Of a stretch of 64,000 nt of DNA, positions 52,088 through 61,166 are shown piece after piece. The first letter of the stretch is position 1. Every line of letters begins with the position of its first letter. Position numbers and translations under genes: made by a program. Origin of the DNA: Fodinicola acaciae (GTDB lineage Bacteria > Actinomycetota > Actinomycetes > Mycobacteriales > HKI-0501); contig NZ_WOTN01000001.1 of NCBI RefSeq assembly GCF_010993745.1, forward strand, positions 623,235 to 687,234, given 5' to 3'. Under the pieces are notes generated by a model. It was not told the DNA's origin and made no database searches. It saw only the letters and a program-made list of their open reading frames with translations.

Positions 52088-54378
52088 CCGTAACAACCTC
52101 TCCTGACATCCGTGTGCACGGTGGTGTGGGCGAAAGTCCGACACGTCCCGACGGAGTGCCGAAGGTGCGTGGCGAGTTTGCCTATTCTTCTGACCTTTTC
52201 GCCGCCGACATGCTGTGGGGTGCGACGCTGCGCAGTCCACATCCACACGCACGCATCGCATCCGTTGACATCGCGCCGGCGCTTGCGATCTCCGGCGTCC
52301 ATGCCGTGCTGCTGCATTCCGATGTGCCGGGCCCCAACCGCTATGGCCAGGACGAGCGTGACCAGCCGGTGCTGGCCGAGGATGTCGTGCGCTATCAAGG
52401 CGAAGCGGTCGCGATCGTCGCCGCCGACCACCCGGAAACCGCCCGCCGGGCGGCCGCCGCGATCGCCGTCGACTACGAGGTCTTGACGCCAATCACCGAT
52501 GCGGTCGCCGCGCTTGAGCCGGATTCGCCACTGCTGCACGATCACGCACCCGGCGGCGGAAACATCGTCCGCCATGTGCCGATCCGGTCCGGCGATCCGG
52601 ACGTCACGGCGCCGGTCGTCGTCACCGGCGAATACCAGGTCGGCATGCAGGACCAGGCATTCTTAGGTCCGGAGTCCGGCCTGGCGGTGCCGGCCGATGA
52701 CGGCGGTGTCGATCTTTACGTTGCCACACAGTGGTTGCACGTCGACCAGCGGCAGGTGGCCGAGGTGCTTGACCTGCCGGCGGCCAACGTGCGGCTGGCG
52801 TTGGCCGGCGTGGGCGGAGCCTTCGGCGGCCGTGAGGACCTGTCGATGCAGGTCCACGCGTGCCTGCTGGCGCTGCGCACCGGCCGGCCGGTGAAGATGG
52901 TCTACAGCCGCGAGGAGTCGTTTTTTGGTCACGTGCACCGGCATCCAGCGGTCATGCGTTACGAGCACGGTGCGGATGGCGACGGACAGCTGATCTACGT
53001 CAAGGCGCGGATCGTGCTCGACGGCGGCGCGTACGCGGCCACAACCGCCGCCGTGACCGGAAACGCCGCGACGCTCGGCGTCGGGCCGTACGAGGTGCCG
53101 AACGTCGTGATGGACGCCTACGGCATGTACACCAACAATCCGCCGTGCGGTGCGATGCGCGGTTTTGGCGCGGTGCAGGCGGCTTTCGCGTACGAGTCGC
53201 AGATGGACAAGCTCGCGGCCGCGGTCGGCATCGACCCGGTCGAGGTGCGGATCCGCAACGCGATGTCGGAAGGATCGGCGCTGCCGACCGGTCAGGTCGT
53301 CGACTCGCCGGCACCGGTCGCGCGGCTGCTGGAGCTGGTACGCGACCGGCCGTTGCCGCCGGCGGCCACCGGGCTCGGCGATTTTCCCGGCGGCTATGCG
53401 AACACGACGCACGGCGAGTCCGTCGTACGCGGCGTGGGCTATGGCGTCGGCATCAAGAACGTCGGTTTTTCCGAAGGATTCGACGATTACTCGACGGCCC
53501 GCGTACGGTTGCGGATCATCGGCGGGGAGCCGGTCGTCTCGGTCCACACCGCCGCCGCTGAGGTTGGCCAGGGTTTGGTGACCTTGCAGGCACAAATCGC
53601 CCGGACCGAGCTCGGGGTGGAGCGCGTGGTGGTCGAGCCGGCCGACACGAGCATCGGCAGCGCCGGCTCGAGCTCGGCGTCGAGGCAGAGCTATGTCACC
53701 GGCGGTGCCGTGCAGGCCGCCTGCCGCGAGCTGCGCGCCGAGCTGTTTTCGCTGGTACGCCATCGGTTTGACGATGTCGGTGAGTTGTCGGTCGCCGGTG
53801 GAAAGGTCGTCTCGACGCTCGGCGGCGTACTCGTCGATCTGGTGGACCTGGTCGGGGATCGGGTGCTGGACAAGGAAGTCGAGTGGCGGCACCGGCCGAC
53901 GCGGGCGCTGCATCCGCGGACCGGTCAGGGTTTTGCCCATGTCCAGTACGCTTTCGCCGCGCATCGAGCGGTCGTGGACGTCGATGTCGAGCTCGGCCTG
54001 GTGAAGGTCGTCGAGCTGGCGTGTGCGCAGGATGTCGGCAAGGCGATGAACCCGACCGCACTGGTCGGCCAGATCCACGGCGGCTCGGCGCAGGGTCTTG
54101 GCCTCGCGGTGATGGAGGAAATCCAGTTGTCCGGCGGAAAGGTGCTCAATCCGTCGTTCACCGACTATCTCATCCCGACGATTCTCGACATGCCGCCGAT
54201 GGCCGTCGACGTGCTGGAGCTGGCGGATCCGCACGCACCGTACGGCCTGCGAGGTGTCGGCGAGCCACCGACGATTTCCTCCATGCCGGCGATCGTGGCG
54301 GCGATCCGCGCCGCGACCGGCGTCGCGTTGACGCGCGTACCAGTGCGGCCTGAGCACCTCGCGTTGGCACATGGCTGA
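52084..54378 (+). CDS. Xanthine dehydrogenase molybdenum-binding subunit
   Basis: The 764-residue subunit oxidises hypoxanthine/xanthine at the molybdopterin site. It has GVPKVRGEFAYSSDL, QDQAFLGPESGLAVP, GVGGAFGGREDLSMQ, PPCGAMRGFGAVQ and AEVGQG for cofactor binding. RGVGEPPTISSMP holds the catalytic Glu near the C-terminus. It overlaps the deaminase by four bases and allB by eight. No XdhC maturation gene is in the operon. Confidence 0.94.
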   Translation: MTVTTSPDIRVHGGVGESPTRPDGVPKVRGEFAYSSDLFAADMLWGATLRSPHPHARIASVDIAPALAISGVHAVLLHSDVPGPNRYGQDERDQPVLAEDVVRYQGEAVAIVAADHPETARRAAAAIAVDYEVLTPITDAVAALEPDSPLLHDHAPGGGNIVRHVPIRSGDPDVTAPVVVTGEYQVGMQDQAFLGPESGLAVPADDGGVDLYVATQWLHVDQRQVAEVLDLPAANVRLALAGVGGAFGGREDLSMQVHACLLALRTGRPVKMVYSREESFFGHVHRHPAVMRYEHGADGDGQLIYVKARIVLDGGAYAATTAAVTGNAATLGVGPYEVPNVVMDAYGMYTNNPPCGAMRGFGAVQAAFAYESQMDKLAAAVGIDPVEVRIRNAMSEGSALPTGQVVDSPAPVARLLELVRDRPLPPAATGLGDFPGGYANTTHGESVVRGVGYGVGIKNVGFSEGFDDYSTARVRLRIIGGEPVVSVHTAAAEVGQGLVTLQAQIARTELGVERVVVEPADTSIGSAGSSSASRQSYVTGGAVQAACRELRAELFSLVRHRFDDVGELSVAGGKVVSTLGGVLVDLVDLVGDRVLDKEVEWRHRPTRALHPRTGQGFAHVQYAFAAHRAVVDVDVELGLVKVVELACAQDVGKAMNPTALVGQIHGGSAQGLGLAVMEEIQLSGGKVLNPSFTDYLIPTILDMPPMAVDVLELADPHAPYGLRGVGEPPTISSMPAIVAAIRAATGVALTRVPVRPEHLALAHG

Positions 54379-55690
54379 TCTCGACCTGGTCGTACGCGCG
54401 CGCCGCGCGATAGTCGATGGCGTCGAACGTGACTGCACGTTGGGCGTCCGCGATGGCGTCATTGTGGCGATGTCGGCCGGGCTGACCGCTGACTCGGTGC
54501 TGGAACTGGCGAACGACGAGATTTTGTTGCCGGGATTGGTGGACAGCCATGTGCACGTGAACGATCCCGGCCGCACGTCATGGGAAGGTTTCGCGACGGC
54601 GACTCGCGCGGCCGCGGCCGGTGGTGTCACCACGATCATCGACATGCCGCTCAACAGCATCCCGCCGACCGTCGACATGCCGGCATTGAAGGAAAAACAG
54701 CGGACGGCTGGTCCGCAGGTGTATGTCGATGTCGGTTTTTGGGGCGGTGCGGTGCCATCCAGCCTGGGCCGGCTCGAGGAACTCCATCGCGCCGGCGTGT
54801 TTGGCTTCAAGAGTTTCCTCCTGGATTCCGGAGTCGAGGAGTTTCCGGCGTTGACGCCGGCGCAGTTCGCCGCGGCGCTGGAGGAGCTGCGTGGGCCGGA
54901 TGCGTTGATGCTTGTCCATGCCGAGGACAGCGAGATCATCGCGTCGGCGCGACAGCCAAGCGGCGCGCGCTACGATGATTTTCTGGCTTCCAGGCCGGAA
55001 AGCGCCGAGATCATGGCGATCGAAGGCGTGATCGAGGCGGCGCGGCGCACAGGCGCTCGCGTACACGTCCTGCATCTGGCGAGTGCGTCGGCGTTGCCGT
55101 TGATAGCGGAGGCGAAGCGCGATGGCGTACGGCTGACCGTTGAGACCTGTCCGCATTATCTTTCCTTCTGCGCCGAGGAGATCCCGGACGGTGCGACGCG
55201 TTACAAGTGCTGTCCGCCGATCCGGTCAGCTATGAACCGGGAGATGTTGTGGCGGGGTCTGGCGGACGGCGTGATCGACTGTGTGGTGAGCGACCACTCG
55301 CCGGCCACGGCCGACCTGAAGGTGCCCGACTTCGGCGCGGCCTGGGGTGGCATTTCCGGTCTGCAGGTCGGTTTGTCGGCTGTCTGGACGCAGGCGAGGC
55401 CGCGCGGCTTCAGCCTCGCGGACGCGGTCGATTGGTTGGCGGCCGGCCCCGCTCGAATCGCCGGCCTGCAACGCAAAGGCCGGCTGGCGATCGGCTGCGA
55501 TGCGGATTTCGTGGTGTTCGCACCGGATGACGCGCGCGTGGTGGACGCTCGGCAGCTGCATCACCGCAACAAGGTGTCCGCGTACGATGGTCGTGCTCTT
55601 GCCGGTGTCGTCAGGCAAACGTGGCTGCGCGGACGAGCGGTGACCGGCGAGAGCGCGGACGGAATCCTGCTGGCGCGAGGAGATCGATGA
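54371..55690 (+). CDS. allB: Allantoinase
   Basis: Hydrolyses allantoin to allantoate. The 439-residue amidohydrolase has DSHVHVNDPGRTSWEGF (metal His), FGFKSFLLDSG with the carbamylated Lys, LMLVHAED, VLHLASASALPLI and CVVSDHSPAT with the catalytic Asp. It is the next-to-last gene of the operon, overlapping both neighbours. Confidence 0.95.
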   Translation: MADLDLVVRARRAIVDGVERDCTLGVRDGVIVAMSAGLTADSVLELANDEILLPGLVDSHVHVNDPGRTSWEGFATATRAAAAGGVTTIIDMPLNSIPPTVDMPALKEKQRTAGPQVYVDVGFWGGAVPSSLGRLEELHRAGVFGFKSFLLDSGVEEFPALTPAQFAAALEELRGPDALMLVHAEDSEIIASARQPSGARYDDFLASRPESAEIMAIEGVIEAARRTGARVHVLHLASASALPLIAEAKRDGVRLTVETCPHYLSFCAEEIPDGATRYKCCPPIRSAMNREMLWRGLADGVIDCVVSDHSPATADLKVPDFGAAWGGISGLQVGLSAVWTQARPRGFSLADAVDWLAAGPARIAGLQRKGRLAIGCDADFVVFAPDDARVVDARQLHHRNKVSAYDGRALAGVVRQTWLRGRAVTGESADGILLARGDR

Positions 55691-56676
55691 CCGAGCCGGA
55701 CTGGCGGCAACTGCCCGACCTGGCCTCACGCGCGTTGAGCGGCAGTGTCGTGGCGGCCAACGACGAGTTCTTCGCCGAGCGCGAAAACCTCATCAAACCA
55801 GAGGCTCCGGTCTTCAACCGTTACACTTTCGGCGCCAAAGGACAGGTTTACGACGGCTGGGAGACCAGACGGCGACGCGAAGCCGGTCACGACCACGCGA
55901 TCGTACGCCTCGGCGTGCCAGGCATCGTGCACGGTGTCGTCATCGATACGTCATTCTTCACCGGAAACTTTCCGCCGGAGGCGTCGGTCGAGGCGGCTGC
56001 CGTGGACGGCTATCCGAGTCCGGAAGAGCTGGCCGACGCGACCTGGCAGCCGCTTTTGCGGCGTAGCAAACTGAAAGGTGACTCCGCCAACGTCTTCGCG
56101 GTTGTTCCGTCGAAAAGGTTCACGCACGTACGCCTGTCGATCTATCCGGACGGCGGGGTGGCGCGGTTTCGCGTGCACGGTGAGCCGGTCGCCGACCCGC
56201 GGCTGCTCGATCTGTCCTCGATGGACCTTGCGGCGCTGGAAAACGGCGGCCGGGTTGTCGGCTGCAGCGACATGTTCTATGGTTCGCCGCAAAACCTGCT
56301 GCTGCCGGGATTCGCTCGGGTGATGGGGGAGGGATGGGAGACCGCGCGACGGCGCGACGACGGCAACGACTGGGTGACCGTAGGCCTTGCCGCGCCGGGA
56401 CGTGTGCGGCTGGCTGAGCTGGACACCTCGCATTTCAAGGGAAACGCGCCGGGTTTCGCGACCTTACGCGGCCTGGCCGGCGAAAAGTCGGTGGAACTGC
56501 TGCCGCGTACGCGCCTGCAGCCGGACACACGGCACCGGTTTCTGCTCGACTCCGCCGAGGTGGTCAGCGAGGTGCGGATGGACGTGTTTCCAGACGGCGG
56601 CATGGCGCGCCTGCGCCTGATCGGCGCCATCGCCGACCCGGCCGCGTTCGTCCACCGCTGGCAGTCGCTCAGTTGA
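55687..56676 (+). CDS. alc: Allantoicase
   Basis: Hydrolyses allantoate to ureidoglycolate and urea. The 329-residue protein has the two repeated halves of the family: MYDGWETxRRR-like YDGWETRRRREAGHDHAIVR with DTSFFTGNFPP, and GWETARRRDDGNDWVTVGLA with LDTSHFKGNAPG. AGGAG precedes ATG 55687, which overlaps allB by four bases. Using this route, rather than allantoate amidohydrolase, releases urea, which gives a role to a urease. Confidence 0.95.
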   Translation: MTEPDWRQLPDLASRALSGSVVAANDEFFAERENLIKPEAPVFNRYTFGAKGQVYDGWETRRRREAGHDHAIVRLGVPGIVHGVVIDTSFFTGNFPPEASVEAAAVDGYPSPEELADATWQPLLRRSKLKGDSANVFAVVPSKRFTHVRLSIYPDGGVARFRVHGEPVADPRLLDLSSMDLAALENGGRVVGCSDMFYGSPQNLLLPGFARVMGEGWETARRRDDGNDWVTVGLAAPGRVRLAELDTSHFKGNAPGFATLRGLAGEKSVELLPRTRLQPDTRHRFLLDSAEVVSEVRMDVFPDGGMARLRLIGAIADPAAFVHRWQSLS

Positions 56677-56698
56677 CCTCGCCGCCTGTCGACGCTTT

Positions 56699-56790
56699 TG
56701 CCAAGGGTAAGGGTGCCGCCGTGGCGTCCCGGTACGTGGCGAGACGAACCACTATGTGAAGCCGATAAGTGCATGTGGGCCTGCTTGGTT
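56699..56790. repeat. Dispersed repeat family, copy R4
   Basis: Bases 56710-56780 resemble R1 bases 13-75 (roughly 75 per cent by eye). In the R1 frame they read VASRYVARRTTM and then stop, against VASRSVARRSIM in R1. No gene is seen in 56677-56872. Confidence 0.55.
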
Positions 56791-56872
56791 CGCGCTTTCC
56801 CCGGCCGCGACGCGCGCCCAGCTATCGGGCACCAGGTCAAGAACTCAAGCTCCGCAGCTCCTGGAACAGACC

Positions 56873-57532
56873 CTAGTGCTCACGGGCGAAGGTGGCCAGT
56901 GCGTCGGCGATCGGTGTGGAGCCACCGACGACCTCGAACTGCATCGACGCCGTGCACGGATTGTCCAGTATGTGCAGCAAAAGCGCAGCGACATCGTCGC
57001 GGGTGATCCGGCCGCGCGGCACCGACTCGTCGATGGTGACCTGGCCGGTGCCGGGGTCGTCGGTGAGCGACCCCGGCCGTACGACGGTCCAGTCCAGCTC
57101 GCGGCCGCGCAGGTCCGCGTCGGCCTGTGCCTTCGCGCGCAGGTAGATCTGGAAGACCTCGGTGGAGTCCGGGTCGTAGTTGTCGGCTCCGTACGCCGAC
57201 ACCATCACATAGCGGCGCACGCCGGCGGATTCTGCGGCGTCGGCGAGCAGGATCGCCGCGTCGCGGTCGACGGTGTCCTTGCGCGCGGCACCACTGCCCG
57301 GGCCGGCGCCGGCGGCGAAGACCACCGCGTCGGCGTCGGTGAGCACGTCGGCCAGTTGGTCGACGGTGCTGTTCTCCAAGTCCAGCACGACCGAGGTGGC
57401 GCCACGTTTTTGCAGGTCAGCCGTGTGATCGGGGTTTCTGATCAGGCCGACCGCCTCGTCGCCGCGGCCGGCAAGGAGCGCCTCCAGTCGCAGCGCGATC
57501 TGACCGTGTCCGCCAGCGATAACGACCCGCAT
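56873..57532 (-). CDS. NAD(P)-binding protein, atypical SDR family
   Basis: The 219-residue protein has the cofactor motif VVIAGGHGQIALRL, VVFAAGAGPGSG, YVMVSAYGAD and WTVVRPGSLTDDPGTG, the pattern of NAD(P)H-binding proteins of the YwnB/YtfG kind. Reaction unknown. ATG 57532 has GGAG seven bases away; GTG 57538 is too close to it. It stands alone next to the P450 gene. Confidence 0.88.
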   Translation of the reverse strand: MRVVIAGGHGQIALRLEALLAGRGDEAVGLIRNPDHTADLQKRGATSVVLDLENSTVDQLADVLTDADAVVFAAGAGPGSGAARKDTVDRDAAILLADAAESAGVRRYVMVSAYGADNYDPDSTEVFQIYLRAKAQADADLRGRELDWTVVRPGSLTDDPGTGQVTIDESVPRGRITRDDVAALLLHILDNPCTASMQFEVVGGSTPIADALATFAREH

Positions 57533-57568
57533 GTCCACTCTCCGGAATGTCGATCTTCCGGTCCAGTC

Positions 57569-58759
57569 TCACACGACCACGCGCACTGGCAAGTGCGTGC
57601 GGCCGCGCAGCGTGTTGTTCAGCAGCCGCCGCGGTTTTCCGGCCGGTTCGATACGCCCGATCCGCTCGGCCATGGAGGCGAGCACGATCTCGCCTTCCAG
57701 CCGTGCCATGACCGCGCCGACGCAGGCGTGGATGCCGAAGCCGAAGCCGACGTGACCGGCGACCCGGCGGCGCACCGAAAACCGGTCCGGGGCGTCCCAG
57801 TGCCGCGGATCGCGGTTGGCGGATCCCAGGAACAGCAACACCTTGGCGCCGGCCGGGACGCGTACCCCGCCGGCGTCGACTTCGCGTGTGGTCGTACGGA
57901 AAAACGTCTGCACCGGCGACTCGTATCTGATCACCTCGTCGAGTGCGGTCCGCGCCAGCGCCGGCTCGGCGCGCAACGCGTCCCATTCGGCGGGATTCTC
58001 GGCGAAACAGAAGATGGCGTTACCCAGCGAGTGGACGGTCGTGTCGACGCCGGCGGACAGAAACGACCGCAGGAGCAACGCGGAGTCCGATGTGGACAGT
58101 CCGTGTTCGGCGGCGATCCGGTGGATACGCATGCCGAGACCGTCCGGCGCGAGCAGGTCCGGCTGGCAGTGCGCGTCGATCCACTCGCGGACCGGCCCGG
58201 CACCGGCGACCGCCTCCTCGAAGAGGTGGTTGCGCGGTCCGAACGTGTTGAACACCATGTTTCCGTACGAGTGCAGGTTTTCCCGCTCCGCGGCCGGCAG
58301 GCCCACGGCGTCCGCGAAGGCGGTGAGCGCAAACCTGGTCGCGAAGTCGGCTATCGCGTCCAACTCACCGGCCGCGACCACCTCGTCCACCAGTTTGTCA
58401 GCGGTCGCACGGAAATTGTCGCGGAGGCCGCGTACGGTCGCCGGCGACAACGCCTTGCTGATCACCGCACGTGCCCTGGTGTGCTCGGGTGGATCGGCCT
58501 CCAGCAGCAGGCTTGGTACGCGCCACGGCTTTTCCCGGCGGAAGTCGGAAATGCCCACCCCGGCCGACGAACAGTAGGTCTCGGCGTCACTGAGCGCGGC
58601 GCGCACCTCGGCATATCGCGCCATCGCCCACAAGCCGTATTTTTCCAGCCACACCACCGGTCCGGCGTCCCGGAGGTGCCGATGCGGTTCGTACGGCTCG
58701 GCCAGGAACTCGTCGGAGAACGGATCGAGGTCACTGCTGGCGATTTGTACGGTCGACAT
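57569..58759 (-). CDS. Cytochrome P450, CYP199-like
   Basis: The 396-residue P450 has the I-helix SAGVDTTVHSLG, ExxR in ALDEVIRYESP, and the haem loop GFGFGIHACVGAVMARLEG with Cys346. PVQTFFRTTTREVDAGGVRVP, KVLLFLGSANRDPRHW and LLNNTLRG match what I know of CYP199A enzymes, which O-demethylate 4-methoxybenzoate. It is divergent from pobA, whose substrate 4-hydroxybenzoate would be the product. No ferredoxin or reductase gene is adjacent. AGGAGG precedes ATG 58759. Confidence 0.85.
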   Translation of the reverse strand: MSTVQIASSDLDPFSDEFLAEPYEPHRHLRDAGPVVWLEKYGLWAMARYAEVRAALSDAETYCSSAGVGISDFRREKPWRVPSLLLEADPPEHTRARAVISKALSPATVRGLRDNFRATADKLVDEVVAAGELDAIADFATRFALTAFADAVGLPAAERENLHSYGNMVFNTFGPRNHLFEEAVAGAGPVREWIDAHCQPDLLAPDGLGMRIHRIAAEHGLSTSDSALLLRSFLSAGVDTTVHSLGNAIFCFAENPAEWDALRAEPALARTALDEVIRYESPVQTFFRTTTREVDAGGVRVPAGAKVLLFLGSANRDPRHWDAPDRFSVRRRVAGHVGFGFGIHACVGAVMARLEGEIVLASMAERIGRIEPAGKPRRLLNNTLRGRTHLPVRVVV

Positions 58760-58825
58760 CGGCGCCTCCTCTGCCGAGTACGGTCGGTGTCAGACTGCCG
58801 GCTCGGGTCGGTCGGCACATCGCCA

Positions 58826-58842
58826 CTTCCGGTCATCGGAAG
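58826..58842. promoter_or_regulatory. Palindrome between the P450 and pobA genes
   Basis: CTTCCG-GTCAT-CGGAAG is a perfect 6-5-6 inverted repeat in the 149-base divergent gap. A shared regulator of both genes is likely; none is encoded next to them. Confidence 0.5.
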
Positions 58843-58908
58843 ACCGTGCGCCGACCGGCCGCCGGGCCGGCCAAGCTGGACCGAAACGACGGGAAGGAGG
58901 CCGCGCCG

Positions 58909-60084
58909 GTGCGGACGCAGGTGGGGATTGTCGGAGCGGGGCCGGCGGGGTTGTTGTTGTCGCATTTGCTGCATCTCGCCGGCATCGAGTCGGTCGTCCT
59001 TGAAGCGCGCAATCGTGCGTACGTGGAGCAGCGCGTACGCGCCGGCGTCCTGGAGCATCCGACCGCGGAGCTGCTGCGCGAGGTCGGTGTCGGTGAGCGG
59101 ATGACGAGGGAGGGACTGCCGCACGAGGGGTTGGTGCTGCGGTTCGACGGCGCCGACCACCGCATGCCGCTGGCCGAGCTGACCGGCAAGACGATCACCG
59201 TCTACGGCCAGCAGGAGGTCGTCAAGGATCTCATCGCGCGGCGCCTGGCCGACGGCGGCAGGATTCTCTTCGAGAGCACCGACGTGTGCCTGCATGACCT
59301 GACGACCGACCGGCCGCGGATCACTTTCGTTGACGCTGAAGGCAAAGTGCGGCAGCTCGACTGCGACGTGATCGCCGGCTGCGACGGCTTCCACGGTGTC
59401 AGCCGGCCGAGCATTCCGGCAGACAAACTGCGGGTCTTCCAGCGTACGTATCCGTTTGCCTGGCTGGGGATCCTGGCACGGACACCGCCGTCGCACGAGG
59501 AGCTGATCTACACCTACTCGGAGCGCGGTTTCGCCTTGCACAGCATGCGATCGCCGGAGCTGACCCGGCTATACATCCAGGTGTCGCCGGAGGAGCAGCT
59601 GGCCGACTGGCCGGACGAGCGGATCTGGGACGAGCTGCACGCCCGGCTCCGGCTCGGCAACGGTTTTTCCTTGCACGAAGGGCCGGTCGTCGACAAGCTG
59701 CTCGCGGCGATGCGCAGTTTCGTCGTCGAGCCGATGCGTTACGGCCGGCTCTTCCTGGCCGGCGACGCGGCACACATCGTGCCGCCGACCGGCGCGAAGG
59801 GGATGAACCTCGCGGTCGCCGACGTACGCCTGCTGGCTCGCGCCCTGACCGAGCTGCTCACCAAAGCGAACGCCGATCTGGCCGACGCGTACTCGGAAAG
59901 TTGCCTGCGCCGGGTCTGGCGCGCCGAGCATTTTTCCTGGTGGATGACCTCGATGCTGCACCGTTTCCCGGAGGACGACCCGTTCGCGCAGCGGCTCCAG
60001 CTGTCGCAGCTGCGCTACACGACGAGCTCGACGGCCGCGGCGACGAGCATGGCGGAGAACTACGTCGGCCTGCCGTTCGACTGA
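58909..60084 (+). CDS. pobA: 4-hydroxybenzoate 3-monooxygenase
   Basis: FAD enzyme converting 4-hydroxybenzoate to protocatechuate. The 391 residues have VGIVGAGPAGLLLSHLLHLA, RAGVLEHPTAELL, IAGCDGFHGVSRPSIP, and GRLFLAGDAAHIVPPTGAKGM, as in PobA. GTG 58909 follows AAGGAGG (58894-58900) at eight bases. The C-terminal YTTSSTAAATSMAENYVGLP is also typical. The protocatechuate branch genes are not in the window. Confidence 0.94.
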   Translation: MRTQVGIVGAGPAGLLLSHLLHLAGIESVVLEARNRAYVEQRVRAGVLEHPTAELLREVGVGERMTREGLPHEGLVLRFDGADHRMPLAELTGKTITVYGQQEVVKDLIARRLADGGRILFESTDVCLHDLTTDRPRITFVDAEGKVRQLDCDVIAGCDGFHGVSRPSIPADKLRVFQRTYPFAWLGILARTPPSHEELIYTYSERGFALHSMRSPELTRLYIQVSPEEQLADWPDERIWDELHARLRLGNGFSLHEGPVVDKLLAAMRSFVVEPMRYGRLFLAGDAAHIVPPTGAKGMNLAVADVRLLARALTELLTKANADLADAYSESCLRRVWRAEHFSWWMTSMLHRFPEDDPFAQRLQLSQLRYTTSSTAAATSMAENYVGLPFD

Positions 60085-60175
60085 TTGGCCTGGTTTCCGG
60101 CCGCACGATTGGACCGGTCGGCGGCCGTACGGCCGGATTATCGTCGGGTCACCGGCGATTCATGAGGAGATCAGG

Positions 60176-61150
60176 GTGACTCGGACAATCGGTCGCAGCG
60201 GCATCGAGGTCGGCGACATCGGCATTGGCACCTGGGCCATCGGCGGCCCGTTCCACAGCACAACGGGATCGGCGCTCGGCTGGGGAGAGGTGGACGACGA
60301 GGAGTCGATCCGGATGCTGCACCGGGCCGTCGAGCTCGGTGCGAATCTCATCGACACGGCCGACGTGTACGGTGCCGGCCACTCCGAAACGGTGATCGGC
60401 CGCGCTTTCACGGGCCGGCGCGACGACGTGGTGATCGCCACCAAATGGGGAAACACGTACGACGAGGCCAGCAAGGTGATGGGGCCGGAGGACCGGTCGC
60501 CGGAATACGTACGGATTGCGCTGGAAAAATCGTTGCGGCGCTTGCAGACCGACCACGTCGACGTGCTCCAGTTGCACGTCAGCGTGCCGGTCGAGATAGC
60601 TGGCGAGTTGGTCGCAGCCTGCGACAAGCTGTTGGACGAAGGGAAAATCCGGGCGTACGGCTGGAGCACCGACGACCTGGATCGCGCCGAGCTGTTCGCC
60701 GATGCCCACGCGTCGGTCATCCAGCACGAGCTGAACGTGCTCGGCGACGCGCCCGAGATGCTGGCGCTGTGCGAGCGGCACGACCTGGCCAGCTTCAACC
60801 GCAGTCCGCTCGCGATGGGGCTGTTGAGCGACAAGATCACCGCCGACACGCGGATCGGCGGCGCGGACATCCGCGCGACCAATCCGGAGTGGTTGCGGTG
60901 GTTCGTCGATGGCCGTCCGGCACCGGAGTTTCTGGCGCGGCGTGACGCGATACGCGAGATCTTGCGTGGCGGCGGACGGACTTTGGCGCAGGGCGCGCTC
61001 GCGTGGAACCTGGCTCGGAGTCCGCGTACGATCCCGCTCCCCGGCTGCCGGACGCTCCAGCAGGTCGAGGAAAACCTGGGGACGTTGCACAAGGCGGCAC
61101 TGACCGCCGAGGAAATGGCGGAGATCGCGCGGCTGTCCACAGTGGATTAG
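60176..61150 (+). CDS. Aldo/keto reductase
   Basis: The 324-residue TIM-barrel protein has the catalytic Asp and Tyr in NLIDTADVYGAGHSE, the Lys in VVIATKWG, the later His in VLQLHV, and the C-terminal NADPH-site text IPLPGCRTLQQVEENLG. Substrate unknown. GTG 60176 follows GAGGAG. The 91 bases before it contain the palindrome CGGCCGTACGGCCG (60122-60135). Confidence 0.9.
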   Translation: MTRTIGRSGIEVGDIGIGTWAIGGPFHSTTGSALGWGEVDDEESIRMLHRAVELGANLIDTADVYGAGHSETVIGRAFTGRRDDVVIATKWGNTYDEASKVMGPEDRSPEYVRIALEKSLRRLQTDHVDVLQLHVSVPVEIAGELVAACDKLLDEGKIRAYGWSTDDLDRAELFADAHASVIQHELNVLGDAPEMLALCERHDLASFNRSPLAMGLLSDKITADTRIGGADIRATNPEWLRWFVDGRPAPEFLARRDAIREILRGGGRTLAQGALAWNLARSPRTIPLPGCRTLQQVEENLGTLHKAALTAEEMAEIARLSTVD

Positions 61151-61166
61151 TGCGACACTCGGGGGT

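Noticed and set aside
52663-54939. Long minus-strand frame opposite the Xdh molybdenum subunit
   Set aside because: Antisense shadow; the plus-strand gene has clear family motifs along its length.
56756-59104. A 782-codon plus-strand frame across the NAD(P)-binding and P450 genes
   Set aside because: Antisense to two recognised genes with good ribosome binding sites; no motif in the frame.
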